Below, one piece after another: positions 51,332 to 61,658 of a stretch of 64,000 nucleotides of DNA (the first letter of the stretch is position 1; each line of letters starts with the position of its first letter). The position numbers and the translations under genes were made by a program. The stretch is from an uncultured Paludibacter sp. (GTDB lineage: Bacteria > Bacteroidota > Bacteroidia > Bacteroidales > Paludibacteraceae). Under the pieces are notes generated by a model, which was given only the letters and a program-made list of their open reading frames with translations, had not been told where the DNA came from and did no database searches. The stretch covers positions 13,142 to 77,141 of the forward strand of contig CALFXE010000218.1 in assembly GCA_937927845.1 (NCBI GenBank). The letters run 5' to 3'.

Positions 51332-54300
51332 ATGGCTTACAATGTTTCTCAAAAGCTGCAGGATAATCTTGATGCTATCCGAATAGCGTTGGATTATCAG
51401 AACGGTCGACCGCTTACAGCGGAGGATGTCGCCAGCCTGAAAAAATACGCAGGTTTTGGCGGCATCAAGGCCGTTTTATATCCTTACGGCACGCCAGAGG
51501 AATGGCAGGCTAATGGGGCTACCAAAGAAGACCTGAAGCACCACCAGGGTATTACGCAATTACATGAGTTGCTCAGGGAAAACTATGATGACGCAGCCTA
51601 TAAAGAAATTATCGCTTCATTACGACATAGCGTTCTGACCGCTTTCTACACACCAGAGGTCGTACCCCAAACATTGTATAGTGTACTTGAAGCCCAAGGC
51701 ATACAGCCTAAAAGGTTATACGAGCCTTCTGCCGGTTCCGGGGTATTTATAAGCGAGGCTGTAACAGCCTTTCCTGAACTGGAACAGATCACCGCAGTCG
51801 AAAAAGACAGGCTTACCGGATTGGTGCTTTCTGCGGTTAACAGTACACTCCCTATTAAAACAGCTACTCACATCACGGGATTTGAAGAAGCTCCGGTTAG
51901 AGACAATGGCGGCTATGACCTTGTAGTAAGCAATATTCCCTTCGGAAACTTCTCGGTATATGACGAAGCATTTCCTGACAAGGAAATATCTGGCAAAATT
52001 CACAATTACTTTTTTGCTAAAGGTCTGGATAAACTGGCCGAAGGCGGCCTTATGGCATTCATTACGACGGATGCCTTTTTGAACAGCTCTTCTAACCATG
52101 CGGCACGGGAATACCTGTTTGAGCGGGCAAACTTCGTGGGCCTGGCTGTAATGCCGGACAACCTGATGAAAGATACAGGTAACACAGAAGCGCCGAATCA
52201 CCTGTTGATCGTTCAGAAAAATACAGCAAAGGAAAAGATAAGCTGGGAAGAAGATTGGCTGAATGATGTACGTGAGAGGGAGAATGAGTTTGGCCGCTTT
52301 CCTTATAACTACTTCATATCTACGCATGATCATGATGTTGTCATGGGCAATGTGCGTAAGCCCGGAAAAAACCAATACGGCAGGGCTTCAGAAGTAGTAT
52401 GGCAGGACGGTGATATTAACCAGATACGGGATGCCCTTTATGCCAGCCTTACCCATCAATTAAAAAATCGCTTCAACACCGAACTGTTTGCGAAAACACA
52501 AGCATTCGCCCTACCAGTTTCAGAAAACGAAGGCAAAAAGCTGACCTACCTGCCGATGCCGGAAAGCAAGGCAGAAATTCCGTCAGTACAATTAGGGTTA
52601 TTTGATACCGCACCGGCAGAACAAATCAACCGGGCAATGGCCTATATCAACTCGCTCGATGAAACCATCGTACAAAAAACAACAGCTCGTATTGTCGGTA
52701 CAATCCGTACCACTGATAAGCCAAGCCACGAAAATGTAGTATTGCTTACAGCAAAACAGCATAAAAGCAACCGATTTTTATATAAGCTCTATTCCAACGT
52801 CAAGGAAGTAAATCAACTGTCTGTAAACTGGATGGATGCCCGCTTATTGGGGCATGAACTTACAGGTATTTCCAATTACCTTAAACAGTTTGATCACAGT
52901 TTCAAATATGAAGGCGATCAAACATTGGAAGGTTTTTTCCGCTTTGAGCAAAAAACACCACTTCCTTTTATTGGCCTAAAATCTTATTACCAGGAAGGAA
53001 CATTGGTGGTGCACATAGGCAGCGTCGGAACTATAGGCAGTCCAGATCCAGAATATAAACAGGCAGTTTTCCAGCCTCTCGGTCTTCAAGGTAATATTCG
53101 CTTTTATGAAAATTACACCGCATTACGCGATGCTTATCTCGAATTATCCGGCAAGGAAGTATCAGGGGAAACCATCACCGATGTTGACAGGGACAGCCTT
53201 AACACTACTTATGAAAAGTTCATTGCGGAATACGGGCTTTTAAATAGTTCCGATAATCGCAGGCGCATCCTGGAAGATACCGCCTTTGGTGTTATTACGC
53301 TTTCCTCTCTCGAACGCAGGGATGGCGAAAGGTTTGTAAAAGCCGACATTCTTACTCACGCTATTCATTATGTAAAAGAACGGTTCATTACCGATGATCC
53401 CATTGAAGCGCTGGCACACAGTCTTAATGATACAGGCAAGGTAGATGTAGGGTTTATCAGCGCCGCAATGGGGTTGGAAGAAAACGAGGTGATCGGTCGC
53501 CTGGGCAACCATGTATACATGAATCCTGCCAGCAATGAATGGGAAACTGCCGATCAATATTTAAGCGGCAATGTGGTAGAAAAACTAAGACAGGCAGAAC
53601 GTCTGTTTAATGAATTTCCTGAGAATCCGCAATATAAACGAAGTGCTGAGGCCATATTAAAGGTGCAGCCGGAGCGTATTCCATTTGAACTACTGGATTT
53701 CAATTTAGGTGAACGCTGGATACCCACTTCTTACTATGAGCGTTTCGCAACAGCATTGTTTGAACAGGACGCTACTATCAATTATTTCGCTTCGCTGGAT
53801 GCTTTCAAAGTAAGCATCGGGATGAACATCAAAGTATCGAGGGAGTTTGCTGTTACACCTAAAAGCGGTCGCACAACTTACGGCTACACGCTGATGGAAC
53901 ATGCACTGGAGAACACCACTCCCTTCTTTACTTATGAAGTAAAGGGGCCGAACAATACAACCATCAGGCTGCCGGATAATGAAGCCATACAGTTGGCTCA
54001 CCAAAAGATTGAGCAGATTCGAAGCGGTTTTATCAACTGGCTGAATGAATTGCCCGATACAGAAAAAAAGCACTTAGAAAATCTGTACAACGATACGTTC
54101 AACTGCTATGTATTACGGGAGTTCGATGGCACTCACTTGAACTTTCCCGGACTTGATAAAAAGACTTTGGGCATTGAAGACCTATACAGCAGTCAGAAAA
54201 ATGCAGCATGGCGCATTATACAGAACAGGGGTGCTTTGGTTGACCACGAAGTGGGGTTAGGTAAAACGCTTACCATGATCGTTTCCGCTCAGGAAATGAA

Positions 54301-56872
54301 ACGCTTGGGCATTGTACATAAACCCATGATCGTTGCACTGAAGGCAAACGTTAACCAGATTGCCGAAACTTATAAAAAAGCCTATCCAAAGGCCCGCATA
54401 CTGTTTCCCGGACAAAACGATTTTACACCAGCACAGCGGCTACGGCTCTTTCATGAAATAAAGAATAACAATTGGGATTGTATCATCCTTACACATGATC
54501 AATTCGGAAAAATACCACAGTCACCAGAGATACAAAAAGAAATATTCCAGGCAGAGCTGGACAATGTAGAACGTGATCTGGAAACGGTCAAAGAGCTTAG
54601 TGGTGAAATCTCTAAGAAAATGCTTAAAGGCTTAGAGATACGCAAAAACAACCTTGAAGGCAAGCTGAAGGGAGTGCTTAAAGATATAGAGGAAAAGAAA
54701 GATGCAGGTATCAATTTCAGGGATATGGGCATTGATCACCTCTTTGTGGATGAATCTCATAAGTATAAGAACCTCACGTTTACAACCCGTCACAACCGGG
54801 TTGCAGGCTTAGGCAATATGGAAGGCAGCCAGAAGGCGCTTAACATGCTGTTTGCCGTCCGTGAGTTGCAGAGCCGGTTTAACAGTGACTTGTGTGTAAC
54901 CTTCCTGTCCGGCACACCCATATCTAACAGCCTTACAGAGATGTATCTGCTGTTCAAGTACCTGCGTCCGAAAGAAATGGAGCGTCAGCATATTGAGAAT
55001 TTTGATGGTTGGGCAGCCGTATTCGCACGTAAGACAACAGACTTTGAGTTTTCAATAACCAATGAAATCATAGCTAAAGAACGCTTCAGGCATTTTATTA
55101 AAGTGCCGGAATTGGCTTTATTCTATAATGAAATTACCGACTACAAGACGGCGAAGCATATTAACCTTGACAAGCCTGATCTGAATGAAACGTTGGTGAA
55201 TATAAAACCAACACCCGAACAAGTCGAGTTCATCAAAAACCTGATGCAATTCGCTAAAACAGGTAACGGCGAACTTATTGGACGTGGCAGGCTAACGCCT
55301 GAAGAAGATAAAGGCCGGATGCTGATTGCCACCAACTATGCAAAAAAGATGGCCGCAGACATGCGACTGATTAGTGAATGGAAGTACAGCGACCATCCTG
55401 ATAACAAGGTAAACGTCAGCGCCCGCAAGATTGCGGAAATCTATAAGGAAAGTATGCAGTATAAGGGTACGCAGATTGTGTTCTCCGACATTGGCACACC
55501 TAAACCCAACGACTTCAATATCTACGATGCGCTTAAAGAAAAGCTCGTAAGGGACTTTGGCATTCCTGGGCGTGAGATCACATTCATACACGACTGGACA
55601 GATACAAAAAAGCCTGAGCTGTTCCGAAAAATGAACCGGGGTGAAATACGCATTTTATTAGGCAGTACCGAAAAAGCCGGCACAGGGTTGAACGTTCAGC
55701 AGCGTGTGGTGGCTATGCACCATCTGGATATTCCCTGGAAACCTTCAGAGCTGGAGCAACGCAATGGCCGTGGCGCACGCCAGGGCAACCTGATTGCTAA
55801 AGAGCATTATGAAAACAAGGTGCGGAACTATGTATATGCCGTAGAGCAGTCGCTTGATAATTACAAATTTAACCTCCTGAAAAATAAACAGACGTTCATT
55901 TCGCAAATGAAAAATTGTGAGCTGAATGTCCGCACTATTGATGAAGGCACAATTGATGAAAAGAGCGGGATGAATTTCTCCGAATACATCGCTATTCTTT
56001 CCGGTGATACATCGCTGTTAGAAAAATCAAAGCTGGAAAAGAAAATAGCTGTAATGGAAAGCCTGAAAGTATCTCATTTCAGGGAAGTGTCCCGTAACAA
56101 ATACCAGTTGGAAACCTTGCAAAACGAGCAGGCTTCTACGGTCAAAACACTGGACAAGCTACGGGCAGATGAAACGGCGTATAAAAGCGTCCTTCAACTG
56201 GATAAGGATGGAGTGAAGGTCAATCTCATTAAACTGGATAACATCAGTTCATCAGATAGCGAAGCTGTCGGCAAGCATATTATCAAACTGTACCAGGACT
56301 GGAAACCAACTGATGCAGGTGAGCATACTGCACAGGTGGGTACATTATATGGCTTCAACCTGTATATCCGCAGGCAACAGGATGCCTACGAAGAAAATGG
56401 CGTTTTTGAGTACCGCTACTCAAATAGCTTTTATGCCCAAAAGGACAATGAGGGCATTAAATACACCTATAATAATGGCCTTCCAAATACAGATAATCCT
56501 AAGCTGGCCGCAAGACATTTCCTTAATGCCATTGACCGGGTGGAAAGCCTGAAAGATAAATACGAACATACATTGGCCGACCTGACTACAGCTATACCGA
56601 AACTGGAACAGCTTACTACGAAGCCTTTTTTACAGGAGGCAGAATTATCACAAATGAAAAGCGAACTGGCTAATCTGGAAAGGCAGATAGCCATTAAAAT
56701 ACAGGAAAAGCAACTGAAGCAGCAACAGGTAGCAGAAAACCAGCCAGACGAAGTGGCTGAAGTACCTGTCATTCAACTAAACGAAAAACTCAATGGACAA
56801 ACTGTTCCGAAGGAAGTAATACTTGCCACACAACAAATGGCAGAACGTCCCCGAAGCAGAATGAGATTATAA
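51332..56872 (+). CDS. giant fused adenine DNA methylase / SNF2-type helicase
   Basis: The 1,846-residue protein has an N-terminal methylase-like domain: YEPSAGSGVFISEAV is the SAM-binding motif, and VVSNIPFGNFSVYD is the adenine-methylase NPPF-like catalytic motif (near residues 199-205). The C-terminal half has Walker A VGLGKTLTMI (about residue 972), a DESH Walker B (VDESHKYKN, about 1137), SGTPISNS, and VNVQQRVV/ERNGRGARQ-type motifs of SNF2/SF2 helicases. It ends in coiled-coil sequence. Large proteins of this type are common in Bacteroidota mobile elements and may protect or unwind DNA during transfer; function is unproven. Confidence 0.9.
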   Translation: MAYNVSQKLQDNLDAIRIALDYQNGRPLTAEDVASLKKYAGFGGIKAVLYPYGTPEEWQANGATKEDLKHHQGITQLHELLRENYDDAAYKEIIASLRHSVLTAFYTPEVVPQTLYSVLEAQGIQPKRLYEPSAGSGVFISEAVTAFPELEQITAVEKDRLTGLVLSAVNSTLPIKTATHITGFEEAPVRDNGGYDLVVSNIPFGNFSVYDEAFPDKEISGKIHNYFFAKGLDKLAEGGLMAFITTDAFLNSSSNHAAREYLFERANFVGLAVMPDNLMKDTGNTEAPNHLLIVQKNTAKEKISWEEDWLNDVRERENEFGRFPYNYFISTHDHDVVMGNVRKPGKNQYGRASEVVWQDGDINQIRDALYASLTHQLKNRFNTELFAKTQAFALPVSENEGKKLTYLPMPESKAEIPSVQLGLFDTAPAEQINRAMAYINSLDETIVQKTTARIVGTIRTTDKPSHENVVLLTAKQHKSNRFLYKLYSNVKEVNQLSVNWMDARLLGHELTGISNYLKQFDHSFKYEGDQTLEGFFRFEQKTPLPFIGLKSYYQEGTLVVHIGSVGTIGSPDPEYKQAVFQPLGLQGNIRFYENYTALRDAYLELSGKEVSGETITDVDRDSLNTTYEKFIAEYGLLNSSDNRRRILEDTAFGVITLSSLERRDGERFVKADILTHAIHYVKERFITDDPIEALAHSLNDTGKVDVGFISAAMGLEENEVIGRLGNHVYMNPASNEWETADQYLSGNVVEKLRQAERLFNEFPENPQYKRSAEAILKVQPERIPFELLDFNLGERWIPTSYYERFATALFEQDATINYFASLDAFKVSIGMNIKVSREFAVTPKSGRTTYGYTLMEHALENTTPFFTYEVKGPNNTTIRLPDNEAIQLAHQKIEQIRSGFINWLNELPDTEKKHLENLYNDTFNCYVLREFDGTHLNFPGLDKKTLGIEDLYSSQKNAAWRIIQNRGALVDHEVGLGKTLTMIVSAQEMKRLGIVHKPMIVALKANVNQIAETYKKAYPKARILFPGQNDFTPAQRLRLFHEIKNNNWDCIILTHDQFGKIPQSPEIQKEIFQAELDNVERDLETVKELSGEISKKMLKGLEIRKNNLEGKLKGVLKDIEEKKDAGINFRDMGIDHLFVDESHKYKNLTFTTRHNRVAGLGNMEGSQKALNMLFAVRELQSRFNSDLCVTFLSGTPISNSLTEMYLLFKYLRPKEMERQHIENFDGWAAVFARKTTDFEFSITNEIIAKERFRHFIKVPELALFYNEITDYKTAKHINLDKPDLNETLVNIKPTPEQVEFIKNLMQFAKTGNGELIGRGRLTPEEDKGRMLIATNYAKKMAADMRLISEWKYSDHPDNKVNVSARKIAEIYKESMQYKGTQIVFSDIGTPKPNDFNIYDALKEKLVRDFGIPGREITFIHDWTDTKKPELFRKMNRGEIRILLGSTEKAGTGLNVQQRVVAMHHLDIPWKPSELEQRNGRGARQGNLIAKEHYENKVRNYVYAVEQSLDNYKFNLLKNKQTFISQMKNCELNVRTIDEGTIDEKSGMNFSEYIAILSGDTSLLEKSKLEKKIAVMESLKVSHFREVSRNKYQLETLQNEQASTVKTLDKLRADETAYKSVLQLDKDGVKVNLIKLDNISSSDSEAVGKHIIKLYQDWKPTDAGEHTAQVGTLYGFNLYIRRQQDAYEENGVFEYRYSNSFYAQKDNEGIKYTYNNGLPNTDNPKLAARHFLNAIDRVESLKDKYEHTLADLTTAIPKLEQLTTKPFLQEAELSQMKSELANLERQIAIKIQEKQLKQQQVAENQPDEVAEVPVIQLNEKLNGQTVPKEVILATQQMAERPRSRMRL

Positions 56873-56886
56873 ACCAATTAAAGGAA

Positions 56887-57222
56887 ATGGTTATGGCAAA
56901 TAGTGTATATCAGATCAACAAAGGAATTAACCAGAGCATAGAGTTCAAGGGTTTGAAAGCGCAGTATATCTGGTATCTGGGCGGTGGTGTTGTTGCCCTG
57001 CTTATCGTCTTTGCGGTAATGTATATCATCGGCCTGCCTACATATCTGTGTATCGTCCTTATCCTGTCCGCAGGAGCATTCCTTGTCATGAAGATCTATG
57101 CCATGAGCAATAAGTATGGAGAGTATGGCCTGATGAAAACCCTTGCCCGTAAGCATGTCCCGAAGCTCATCAAGTCGCGGAGCAGAAAAATTTTTATAGG
57201 ACTAAAAGTAAAACAATCATGA
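56887..57222 (+). CDS. traF: conjugative transposon protein TraF (DUF4133)
   Basis: The 111-residue protein has a conserved KGLKAQYIWYLGGGVVALL start, two membrane helices (about residues 30-50 and 57-75), and a basic tail (MKTLARKHVPKLIKSRSRKIF), matching TraF of the CTnDOT tra group. It is probably an inner-membrane component of the transfer channel (VirB3-like). The gene overlaps the next by 4 bases (ATGA). A second ATG two codons in (56893) is equally possible. Confidence 0.88.
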   Translation: MVMANSVYQINKGINQSIEFKGLKAQYIWYLGGGVVALLIVFAVMYIIGLPTYLCIVLILSAGAFLVMKIYAMSNKYGEYGLMKTLARKHVPKLIKSRSRKIFIGLKVKQS

Positions 57223-58046
57223 AAAGAGAATTGCCGGTGTATAGCATCGAAGGAACCGACTTTGTGGTTGATGTAGCTAACCTACAGCTTAGCGAAAAGG
57301 CAAACCCTGAAAACGTAATACCTCTGGCAGACATGCGGGATGTAGGCGATGGATATGTATTTGACTACAGTCCAAAAGAAAAGAACATACCGATGATGTT
57401 CAGTGATGATACGGATGTAAGAACAGTTAAAATACCTGAGTTGGTACAGCTTGACCCTGTTGGAATGTCGGAAAAATATGGCTGTTCCACCCACGAGATG
57501 CAGGGCAAAACAGATTTTTCATTAATGGTGGATCAGCAGGCGCTTGGGAGAAGATTAATGGGACAACTGCCGACGGTAAATATTGCCGGTCATACCTTCT
57601 TTGTTGATATCCGCATGGACATGCTTCGTCCTAAAGACGATTTTCTTTCCAACGGAATTGTATTAAGCCAGATTGATCATTTCTATGATGATGACCGTAA
57701 AGTTTATACCATTCCTTATAATCCAAAGACGCACGAATTTCAAGATCTGGACTACGATAACATTACGTCTATCCCCAAAGACCTTATCGTTGTTTCGTTC
57801 CCTCACGAAAGTATGTTAGACCCGGTAGGATATAACCGGAAAGGCGGCTGGGATGAAACATACGGATTAAAAGAAACCAATGTAAAATCTCATTTCGAGG
57901 CTAAGCTCGTGGATTGGAAGGAAACAGGCATCGAAACAACGATACAAGAAAATATCAATAAGCAGCATAAACAACAAAAGCTGCCTAAACAAACCGATAA
58001 AGAACAAAAGGCTGGCAAGCGGCAACGCAGAGGGCCAAAGCTATAA
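57219..58046 (+). CDS. hypothetical protein between traF and traG
   Basis: The 275-residue product is soluble and acidic in its first 200 residues with a repeated layout (FVVDVANLQLSEKANPENVI and FFVDIRMDMLRPKDDFLSNG), then a Lys/Gln-rich basic tail (QENINKQHKQQKLPKQTDK). The two similar halves suggest an internal duplication of about 100 residues, each with a PxG motif (DPVGMSEKYG, DPVGYNRKGGW). Function unknown; its place in the tra cluster is the only guide. The start overlaps traF by 4 bases. Confidence 0.75.
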   Translation: MKRELPVYSIEGTDFVVDVANLQLSEKANPENVIPLADMRDVGDGYVFDYSPKEKNIPMMFSDDTDVRTVKIPELVQLDPVGMSEKYGCSTHEMQGKTDFSLMVDQQALGRRLMGQLPTVNIAGHTFFVDIRMDMLRPKDDFLSNGIVLSQIDHFYDDDRKVYTIPYNPKTHEFQDLDYDNITSIPKDLIVVSFPHESMLDPVGYNRKGGWDETYGLKETNVKSHFEAKLVDWKETGIETTIQENINKQHKQQKLPKQTDKEQKAGKRQRRGPKL

Positions 58047-58090
58047 TGCTGCAAGGATGCAGTAAGTGACAACAGGTAAAATAAAGTGAG

Positions 58091-60559
58091 ATGGAAAAAG
58101 TGTTGGATGATATATTACCGATAATGGATGTGGAGCATGACTGCATCCTGAGCAAGCAAGGCGATGTAACAGTCGTTTTTAAGGCAGACCTGCCGGAAAT
58201 ATTTACCCTTTCCGATCAGGAATATGAAGCCTTTCACCAGGCATGGATAAAAGCGATTAAGCTGCTTCCCAAATTCAGTGTGTTTCACAAACAGGATTGG
58301 TTTCTCGAAAGCAGTCATAAACCCGATTTCTCAAAAGAAGATACCAGTTTCCTTAGCCGGGCAAGCGAACGTTTCTTTAATGAACGTCCTTTTCTCGCAC
58401 ATACCTGCTACATCATGCTTACCAAAAAGCCGGAAGGCCGGAAAACAGCCAGCTCGATGTTTTCAAGTCTCTTGCGGAAATCCATAGTGCCGGAAGAAAC
58501 TTTGAGGCCGCAGATGTTACAGGACTTTCTGGACAGTACGGGACAATTCAAGCGAATCATGGAGGATAGCGGGTTTGTGAAGCTGACAAGATTAAGAGAA
58601 AAGGACCTGCGCAGCCATAGCCGTAAAATGGGATTGGTAGAACAGTATTGCTACCTGTCTGAGCGAAATGATAGCTTCCTGATGGGCGATATCGTTTTTG
58701 ATGAAGCGATGCGTGTGGGCGATAAATACTGCCAGTTATATACGCTGGGCGATGCAATAGATCTTCCTGCACTATGCGGCAGCCGCATCAACTACGATAA
58801 ATACAGTACAGACAAAACGAAGTTCAGTGTTGGGTTTGCTTCTACGTTAGGGCAGCTTTTGCCCTGCAATCATATCTACAATCAATACATCTTTATTGAA
58901 GATCCACAGAAAACCATCCAAAAGCTGGAGAGTAAAAGGCTGAGGCTGCAATCTCTTTCTGCATACAGCAGGGAGAATTTAATTGCAAGAGACGCTACGA
59001 ACGATTTTCTGAACGAAGCCATCAGCCAGCAACGGTTGCCGGTTAAGGCGCATTTCAATGTGCTTGTATGGACAGACAATAAAGAGGAACTCAAAGACCT
59101 GAAGAATATGGTATCCTCTGCACTGGCACAGATGGATGCAGTAGCCAAGCAGGAAACCATTGGCGCTCCGCAGATATTTTGGGCGGGCATTCCTGGGAAT
59201 GCCGCAGACTTCCCGATGAATGATACGTTTGATACGTTCGCGGAGCAGGGAACCTGTTTCCTAAACCTCGAAACCGGCTACCGATCTTCTTTAAGTCCGA
59301 TAGGTATTCGCATGGGCGACCGGCTTACAGGGAAACCCGTTCATGTGGACATTAGCGACGAGCCTATGAAAATGGGCATCTGCACAAACAGAAACAAATT
59401 CATACTTGGGCCTTCCGGTAGCGGAAAATCATTTTTTACCAACCACATGGTACGTAGCTATTATGAGCAAGGTACGCATATCGTGCTGGTGGATGTGGGA
59501 CATAGCTATAAAGGACTTTGCGACATGGTGAAGGGCTATTACTTTACTTATAGCGAAGACAATCCCATCCGCTTCAATCCCTTTTACATAGGCGAAGGAG
59601 ATAGCCTTGATACTGAAAAGAAAGAAAGTATTAAGACACTGCTCCTGGCACTGTGGAAGAAAGACGATGAGGCATTCAAGCGGAGCGAATACGTTGCCCT
59701 GTCAAATGCCATTAGCGGTTATTACAGTTATCTGGAAAAAAATACTGCTGTGTTTCCCTGTTTCAACAGTTTCTATGCTTTTCTGCGGGATGAATACACA
59801 CTGGTGCTGGAGGGTGACAGAGTAAAAGAAAAGGATTTCGACATAGACAACTTTCTCTATGTGCTGCGCCCTTACTACGAAGGCGGCGAATTTGATTACC
59901 TGCTGAACGCTACCGAAAACCTGAATTTGCTGCAGGAAAGGTTTATCGTATTTGAACTGGACAACATTAAGGATCACCCTATCCTGTTTCCGGTAGTAAC
60001 CATTATTATCATGGAGGTTTTCATCAACAAAATGCGGAAGATGAAAGGCATCCGCAAAATGATATTGATAGAAGAAGCCTGGAAAGCCTTAATGAAAGAA
60101 GGCTTTGCAGAATACATCAAATACCTGTTCAAAACAGTCCGCAAATTCTTCGGTGAAGCAATCGTGGTAACACAGGAAGTGGAAGACATCATTTCTTCTC
60201 CGGTGGTAAAGCAAGCCATCATCAATAATAGTGATTGCAAAATCCTGCTCGACCAAAGCAAGTACCAGAACAAATTTGATCAGATACAGGAACTATTGGG
60301 GCTAACGGAAAAAGAAAAAGCATTGGTACTCTCGGTCAATAAGTCCAATGATCCCGCTAAGAAATATAAAGAGGTATTCATCAGCCTTGGCGGTATGATG
60401 AGTAAAGTGTACCGGACAGAAGTAAGTCTTGAAGAATATCTCGCATACACTACTGAACAAACAGAGAAGGTAAAGCTGATGGAATACGCTGCAAAGTTTG
60501 ATGGCGACATACGCAAAGGCATTGCGGCAATGGCAGAAGACATTAGGAATAAAAGTTAA
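58091..60559 (+). CDS. traG: conjugation ATPase TraG (VirB4 family)
   Basis: The 822-residue cytoplasmic ATPase has the VirB4/TraG features: a long N-terminal domain, Walker A GPSGSGKSF at about residue 440, Walker B ILIEEAWKAL at about 657, and a conserved QEVEDI segment near 697. It powers assembly of the mating-pore. Neighbours traF and traI/traJ place it in the standard tra order. The start at 58091 is preceded by a gap of 44 bases. Confidence 0.94.
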   Translation: MEKVLDDILPIMDVEHDCILSKQGDVTVVFKADLPEIFTLSDQEYEAFHQAWIKAIKLLPKFSVFHKQDWFLESSHKPDFSKEDTSFLSRASERFFNERPFLAHTCYIMLTKKPEGRKTASSMFSSLLRKSIVPEETLRPQMLQDFLDSTGQFKRIMEDSGFVKLTRLREKDLRSHSRKMGLVEQYCYLSERNDSFLMGDIVFDEAMRVGDKYCQLYTLGDAIDLPALCGSRINYDKYSTDKTKFSVGFASTLGQLLPCNHIYNQYIFIEDPQKTIQKLESKRLRLQSLSAYSRENLIARDATNDFLNEAISQQRLPVKAHFNVLVWTDNKEELKDLKNMVSSALAQMDAVAKQETIGAPQIFWAGIPGNAADFPMNDTFDTFAEQGTCFLNLETGYRSSLSPIGIRMGDRLTGKPVHVDISDEPMKMGICTNRNKFILGPSGSGKSFFTNHMVRSYYEQGTHIVLVDVGHSYKGLCDMVKGYYFTYSEDNPIRFNPFYIGEGDSLDTEKKESIKTLLLALWKKDDEAFKRSEYVALSNAISGYYSYLEKNTAVFPCFNSFYAFLRDEYTLVLEGDRVKEKDFDIDNFLYVLRPYYEGGEFDYLLNATENLNLLQERFIVFELDNIKDHPILFPVVTIIIMEVFINKMRKMKGIRKMILIEEAWKALMKEGFAEYIKYLFKTVRKFFGEAIVVTQEVEDIISSPVVKQAIINNSDCKILLDQSKYQNKFDQIQELLGLTEKEKALVLSVNKSNDPAKKYKEVFISLGGMMSKVYRTEVSLEEYLAYTTEQTEKVKLMEYAAKFDGDIRKGIAAMAEDIRNKS

Positions 60560-60569
60560 TAAATATCCG

Positions 60570-60965
60570 ATGAAACTGAGAAAACTGATACGGGATCTGT
60601 GCTGCGCAATTAAGGTAATTGTGCATTTCGGCAGGGAGCATCATGCCACCATTTCTATGATGTTGGGTATCTATGGAAAACAACCATTGCACAATGATAT
60701 GGTTGCAGGAGTGGATACCATGCTGAGCATAACATCCTGTGGCAGCTTTTATAAAATCACACGCACCGATTACATCAGCAACATACCTGAGAACGAAGAA
60801 ACCTGGCTTGCTACTTACGGATGGCATTCTAATGGGCATCTGATTGAAATAGGCGGTGATCGGTACTGCATTTTCGATACAGCTTCAAAATCGCTATACC
60901 TCGAAAAGCTAACCGAACAAGGAAAGACAACAATTGAATTATTTACTAAAATCTTGAAGCAATGA
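60570..60965 (+). CDS. hypothetical protein between traG and traI
   Basis: The 131-residue protein starts at the ATG at 60570 (MKLRKLIRDL). It has CCAIKVIVHFGREHHATIS near the start and GGDRYCIFDTAS later, with a compact alpha/beta look, no signal peptide and no family I recognise. The stop overlaps the traI-like start by 4 bases (ATGA), so it is co-translated with the transfer genes. Confidence 0.7.
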   Translation: MKLRKLIRDLCCAIKVIVHFGREHHATISMMLGIYGKQPLHNDMVAGVDTMLSITSCGSFYKITRTDYISNIPENEETWLATYGWHSNGHLIEIGGDRYCIFDTASKSLYLEKLTEQGKTTIELFTKILKQ

Positions 60966-61648
60966 AAAAATATGTAAGAATGATGCTTGTGGCTCTTTGC
61001 ATTTCCTTCACCGTTCTTCCGGTACAGCAGGCAAGTGCTACACCCATAGCCATACTGGAAATCATCAAGGCGGCGGTTAAAAAAGTGATAAAGGCGGTTG
61101 ACTTAAAAATTCAGCGTTTGCAGAATAAAACGATCTGGTTGCAGAATGCTCAGAAGACACTGGAAAACACCTTATCTAAGCTGAAGCTGGATGAAATTTC
61201 TGACTGGACGGAAAAGCAAAAAGAACAGTATCGTAAGTATTACGATGAGTTGGCGCAAGTAAAAGCAATTATCTCCTATTACCAGCGCATCCGGGATATT
61301 ACCAAAAAGCAATTGCGCCTTGTGGACGAATACAACAGGTCATGGGCACTGATCCGACAGGACAGCCGCTTTACAGCAAAGGAAGTAATGTATATGGAAA
61401 AGGTGTATTCGGGTATTCTCGATGAGAGCTTGAAGAATATTGACCAGATCAATCTCATTATTAAATCCTTCACCACGAAGATGAGTGATGCCAAACGGCT
61501 GGAGTTGATCAACAATGCAGCCGACCAGGTAGATGCCAACTACTCCGATTTGGTACAGTTCAACAGGCAGAACACCTTACTAAGCCTTCAGCGTGCTAAG
61601 ACCGAAACTGAAGTGCAGGCAGTTAAAAAATTATATGGACTTCCTTAA
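60962..61648 (+). CDS. traI: TraI-like exported conjugation protein (copy 1)
   Basis: The 228-residue product has a signal peptide (to QQASATP), a long coiled-coil region rich in Lys/Gln (residues 30-100), then the pattern VDEYNRSWALIRQDSRFTAKEVMYMEKVYSGIL and ends VQAVKKLYGLP. It matches the TraI/DUF4141-type proteins of Bacteroidota elements. The next two genes are relatives with the same C-terminal layout. Probably a periplasmic helical component of the channel. Confidence 0.8.
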   Translation: MKKYVRMMLVALCISFTVLPVQQASATPIAILEIIKAAVKKVIKAVDLKIQRLQNKTIWLQNAQKTLENTLSKLKLDEISDWTEKQKEQYRKYYDELAQVKAIISYYQRIRDITKKQLRLVDEYNRSWALIRQDSRFTAKEVMYMEKVYSGILDESLKNIDQINLIIKSFTTKMSDAKRLELINNAADQVDANYSDLVQFNRQNTLLSLQRAKTETEVQAVKKLYGLP

Positions 61649-61658
61649 ATCAACACGT

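Noticed and set aside
51716..52375. 219-codon antisense frame opposite the methylase-helicase
   Set aside because: It lies wholly inside a conserved domain in the other strand and has no recognisable motif.
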